From NCBI GenBank assembly GCA_025352765.1, contig JANXSI010000238.1, positions 1 to 8,384 of the forward strand: a stretch of DNA of 8,384 nt, written 5' to 3'. The number at the start of each line of letters is the position of its first letter. Positions within the stretch are counted from its first letter, which is position 1. Positions 5,746 through 8,384 of this stretch are shown in pieces. The DNA comes from Devosia sp. (lineage in GTDB: Bacteria; Pseudomonadota; Alphaproteobacteria; Rhizobiales; Devosiaceae). The notes below the pieces were generated by a model. The model did no database searches. It was not told where the DNA came from and worked only from the letters and a program-made list of their open reading frames with translations. The position numbers were made by a program, and so were the translations under genes.

Positions 5746-8384
5746 ATGCATCTGCTTCTCGTCGACGGCTCGGGCTACATTTTCCGCGCATTTCACGCTC
5801 TGCCGCAATTGACGCGCAAGACCGACGGGCTGCCCGTCGGCTGCGTCAAGGGCTTTACCGAGATGCTGTGGAAGCTGATGGCCGATTTGAAGGGCGAGGA
5901 CGCGCCGACCCACATGGCGGTGATCTTCGACTTTTCCAGCAAGACCTTCCGCGACGAGATCTACGCCGAGTACAAGTCGCATCGGCCGCCGATGCCCGAA
6001 GAGCTGGTGCCGCAGTTTCCGCTGACCCGCGACGCGACGCGGGCGTTCTCGATCCCCTCGATCGAGATGGAAGGCTGGGAAGCCGACGACATCATCGCGA
6101 CCTATGCGTGCGAGGCCAAAAAGATCGGCGCCAAGGTGACCATCGCGTCGTCCGACAAGGATCTGATGCAGCTGGTCGAACCCGACGGCTCGATCAAGCT
6201 GCTCGACACCATCGTGCGGCCGGGCCAGCCGCCGCTGCGCTGGATCGGCGCCGAGGAGGTGCTCGACAAGTTCGGGGTGACGCCGGACAAGGTGATCGAC
6301 GTGCAGGCGCTCTGCGGCGACGCGGTGGATAACGTGCCGGGCGTTGCCGGGATCGGCGAAAAGACCGCCGGCGCCATCATCCGCGAGATCGGCTCGATCG
6401 ACGCGGTGGTGGGCGACGGGGCGGATGTCGAGGGCCTCAAGGCGCGGCTCAGGGCACTGCTGGTCGACCTCCAGGGCCAGATCAACGCCATTGCGGGCAA
6501 GCCGATCACCGTGACCTCGGGGCCGCAGGTGGCCGAGATCCTGATCGAGCAGTATGGGTTCCAGCGGCCGACGGATGCGGCCAACACCGACAAGGACGCG
6601 CTGCTGAAGCTCGACAAGAAGGGCGTTCCGACGGTCGACGCGGCGGGGCTCGAAGCAGTCTCGAAGATCAACGAGTTCGCGGCGCTGGTGCTGCGGGCGC
6701 GCGAGGTCGGGCGGATCGAATCGAGCCATCTCGACAAGATCGTCGCCGATGCGGCGAGTGCACGGGTCTCCAAGCAGTTGGTGACGCTGGCGCAGAACGT
6801 CCCCGTCGAGCTGCCGATCAATGCGCTGGCGCGGGTGGCGGTGGAGCCGGGCAAGCTGATGCCGTTCCTCAAGGCCATGGAGTTCGCGACGGTCGCCAAG
6901 CGGCTCGGCGCCCTGCTCGATGCCGACCCCGATGCCTGGGAGGCGGATCCGGCGCTGTCGGCGAAGAAGCCCGAGGCTGTGGGCTTCGACAATGCGCAGA
7001 AGGCGGTGGCGCGCAAGGAGCGCCTGGCCGCCGAGGGCAAGAGCACCAAGGCGGCGGTGCTGCATGCCGGCGACGTGCATGCGCGGATCAAGGCCATTCC
7101 GATCGACACGGCGGCCTATGTCACCATTGCGGACGAAACCGCGCTGCTCGAGTGGCTGCAGCGAATCTATGCGGTGGGCCGCGTCGCGGTCGACGCGGAA
7201 ACCACCGGACTCGACAACCAGAGCGCCGACCTCGTCGGCATCGCGCTTTCGACGGAGCCAGGCACCGGCGCGTATCTCCCCATCGGGCACACCAATGGCA
7301 ACGGCATGTTCGGCGCCAGCGCCGACGGGCAGATGGATGCGCGGCGGGCGCTCGAGCTGTTGAAGCCGATGCTGGAAGACCGTTCCATCCTCAAGATCGG
7401 CCACAACCTCAAATTCGATCTCGGGGTGTTCTACCGCTACGGCATTGCGGTCAACCCGATCGACGACACGCTGCTCCTCAGCTATTCGCTCGACGGCGCG
7501 CGCTTCAACACGCTGGGCGAACTCAGCGACCACTGGCTCGGCCATGCCGGCATTCCGATCAAGGAGCTGATCGGCACCGGCAAGAGCCAGAAGACCTTTG
7601 CCGAGGTCGACATCGCGGCGGCGACGAAATACTCGGCCGAAGATGCTGACCTCACAATGCGGCTCTGGACGCTGCTGAAGCCCCGCCTCGCGGCCGAGAC
7701 CATGACGGCGCTGTACGAGACCGAGGAGCGGGCGCTGACGCCGGTGCTGGCGCGGATGGAGGCGCGCGGCATCACCGTCGACCGGCAGATCCTCAGCCGG
7801 CTGTCGTCGGCCTTCGCGCAGCGCGCCGGGGCGCTCGAGGCGACGGCCTATGAACTCGCCGGCGACAGCTTCAACCTCGGCTCGCCCACGCAGCTGGGCG
7901 ATATCCTGTTCGGCAAGATGGGGCTGCCGGGCGGGCAGAAGACCAAGACCGGGCAGTGGTCGACCGGCGCCGACGTGCTCGAGGAGCTGGCGGCGCAGGG
8001 CATCCCGCTCGCCCGCACCATCGTCGACTGGCGGCAGCTGACCAAGCTCATGGGCACCTACACCGACGCGCTGCCCGCCTATATCAACGCGCGCACCGGC
8101 CGCGTCCACACCAGCTACAGCCAGGCGTCGGTGCTGACCGGGCGGCTTTCGTCGAACGATCCGAACCTGCAGAACATCCCGGTGCGTACCGAGGACGGCC
8201 GCAAGATCAGAACGGCGTTCGTCGCTTCACCCGGACGGGTGCTGATCTCGGCCGACTACAGCCAGATCGAACTTCGCGTCCTCGCCCACATCGCCGACAT
8301 CCAGGCGCTGAAAGACGCGTTCGAGGAGGGCCTCGATATTCACGCGATGACGGCGAGCGAGATGTTCGGCGTGCCGGTCGAGGG
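5746..8384 (+). CDS. polA: DNA polymerase I, partial (C-terminus beyond right edge)
   Basis: This repair polymerase removes RNA primers and fills gaps; 879 residues are visible. The 5'-nuclease domain (about 1-220) keeps its metal ligands: D7, D62, the EADD cluster at 112-115, D137/D139 in SSDKDL, and D192/D195 in GDAVDNVPG, followed by the GIGEKTA hairpin. The 3'-5' exonuclease (about 455-645) is intact: D483/E485 in VDAETTGL, D558 in GHNLKFD, and Y629/D633 in YSAEDAD, so proofreading is expected. The polymerase thumb follows (about 690-780), then TGRLSSNDPNLQNIP (798-812) and motif A DYSQIELR at 837-844. Motifs B and C lie outside the window. Relative to E. coli numbering (D355, D705), these residues are displaced by about 130, mostly because of an extra segment near residues 225-330. 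The ATG at 5746 matches the usual N-terminus but has a poor ribosome site. Confidence 0.97.
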   Translation, partial: MHLLLVDGSGYIFRAFHALPQLTRKTDGLPVGCVKGFTEMLWKLMADLKGEDAPTHMAVIFDFSSKTFRDEIYAEYKSHRPPMPEELVPQFPLTRDATRAFSIPSIEMEGWEADDIIATYACEAKKIGAKVTIASSDKDLMQLVEPDGSIKLLDTIVRPGQPPLRWIGAEEVLDKFGVTPDKVIDVQALCGDAVDNVPGVAGIGEKTAGAIIREIGSIDAVVGDGADVEGLKARLRALLVDLQGQINAIAGKPITVTSGPQVAEILIEQYGFQRPTDAANTDKDALLKLDKKGVPTVDAAGLEAVSKINEFAALVLRAREVGRIESSHLDKIVADAASARVSKQLVTLAQNVPVELPINALARVAVEPGKLMPFLKAMEFATVAKRLGALLDADPDAWEADPALSAKKPEAVGFDNAQKAVARKERLAAEGKSTKAAVLHAGDVHARIKAIPIDTAAYVTIADETALLEWLQRIYAVGRVAVDAETTGLDNQSADLVGIALSTEPGTGAYLPIGHTNGNGMFGASADGQMDARRALELLKPMLEDRSILKIGHNLKFDLGVFYRYGIAVNPIDDTLLLSYSLDGARFNTLGELSDHWLGHAGIPIKELIGTGKSQKTFAEVDIAAATKYSAEDADLTMRLWTLLKPRLAAETMTALYETEERALTPVLARMEARGITVDRQILSRLSSAFAQRAGALEATAYELAGDSFNLGSPTQLGDILFGKMGLPGGQKTKTGQWSTGADVLEELAAQGIPLARTIVDWRQLTKLMGTYTDALPAYINARTGRVHTSYSQASVLTGRLSSNDPNLQNIPVRTEDGRKIRTAFVASPGRVLISADYSQIELRVLAHIADIQALKDAFEEGLDIHAMTASEMFGVPVE
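6418..6735 (+). other. Thumb-like insertion within polA (about residues 225-330)
   Basis: Ordinary Pol I passes from the helix-hairpin-helix to the segment matching ARVSKQLVTL (here 339-348) in roughly 25-30 residues. Here about 100 more are inserted. The segment IAGKPITVTSGPQVAEIL (249-266) aligns without gaps to LAGDSFNLGSPTQLGDIL (704-721) of the polymerase thumb. Later parts, TDKDALLKL (281-289) and LVLRAREVGRIESSHLDKI (314-332), match the later thumb helices in order. The frame is uninterrupted and the codon style is like the rest of the gene, so this is not an assembly error. Confidence 0.65.

Noticed and set aside
5740..8109. Long open frame antisense to polA (789 codons)
   Set aside because: It is composed of Arg/Asp/His/Leu-rich sequence without family motifs and mirrors the polA coding frame; it is a shadow of a high-GC gene.

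Overview
The window reads as an ordinary chromosomal segment of a GC-rich alphaproteobacterium, most likely Hyphomicrobiales and possibly Devosia-like. This rests on the high GC content, the coding style and the alphaproteobacterial form of the DNA polymerase I N-terminus. The genus is inference only. I see no tRNA, rRNA, CRISPR array, insertion sequence or phage gene.

Layout. (1) Positions 1-3484 are transcribed leftwards: a MosC/YbjJ-like MFS transporter (3484-2297), a 163-base palindrome-rich gap, a DUF1800 protein (2133-670), then a DUF1501 protein with a Tat-type signal, starting at 667 and running off the left edge. The DUF1800 and DUF1501 genes are separated by 2 bases and are surely co-transcribed. 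(2) A divergent intergenic region (3485-3653) separates the MFS gene from a rightward EamA/DMT-family transporter (3654-4727), which ends in an extraordinary histidine-rich tail. (3) After a 201-base non-coding stretch come two small rightward genes (4929-5252 and 5319-5612). They encode exported four-cysteine proteins that look like diverged tandem paralogues. A strong hairpin lies between them, and a perfect 12+1+12 inverted repeat follows them. (4) polA (5746 to the right edge) encodes DNA polymerase I with 5'-nuclease, 3'-5' exonuclease and the start of the polymerase domain. The end is outside the window.

The genes do not form one pathway. DUF1800/DUF1501 is a recurrent two-gene unit of unknown function. 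The two transporters are independent membrane exporters or importers. The small proteins form a local secreted pair, and polA is housekeeping.

The most interesting item is inside polA. About 100 extra residues (roughly 225-330) sit directly after the 5'-nuclease helix-hairpin-helix, and their sequence resembles the polymerase thumb subdomain found about 455 residues later in the same protein. This suggests an internal duplication or a captured thumb-like module. Next in interest are the cysteine-rich secreted pair and the His-rich transporter tail.
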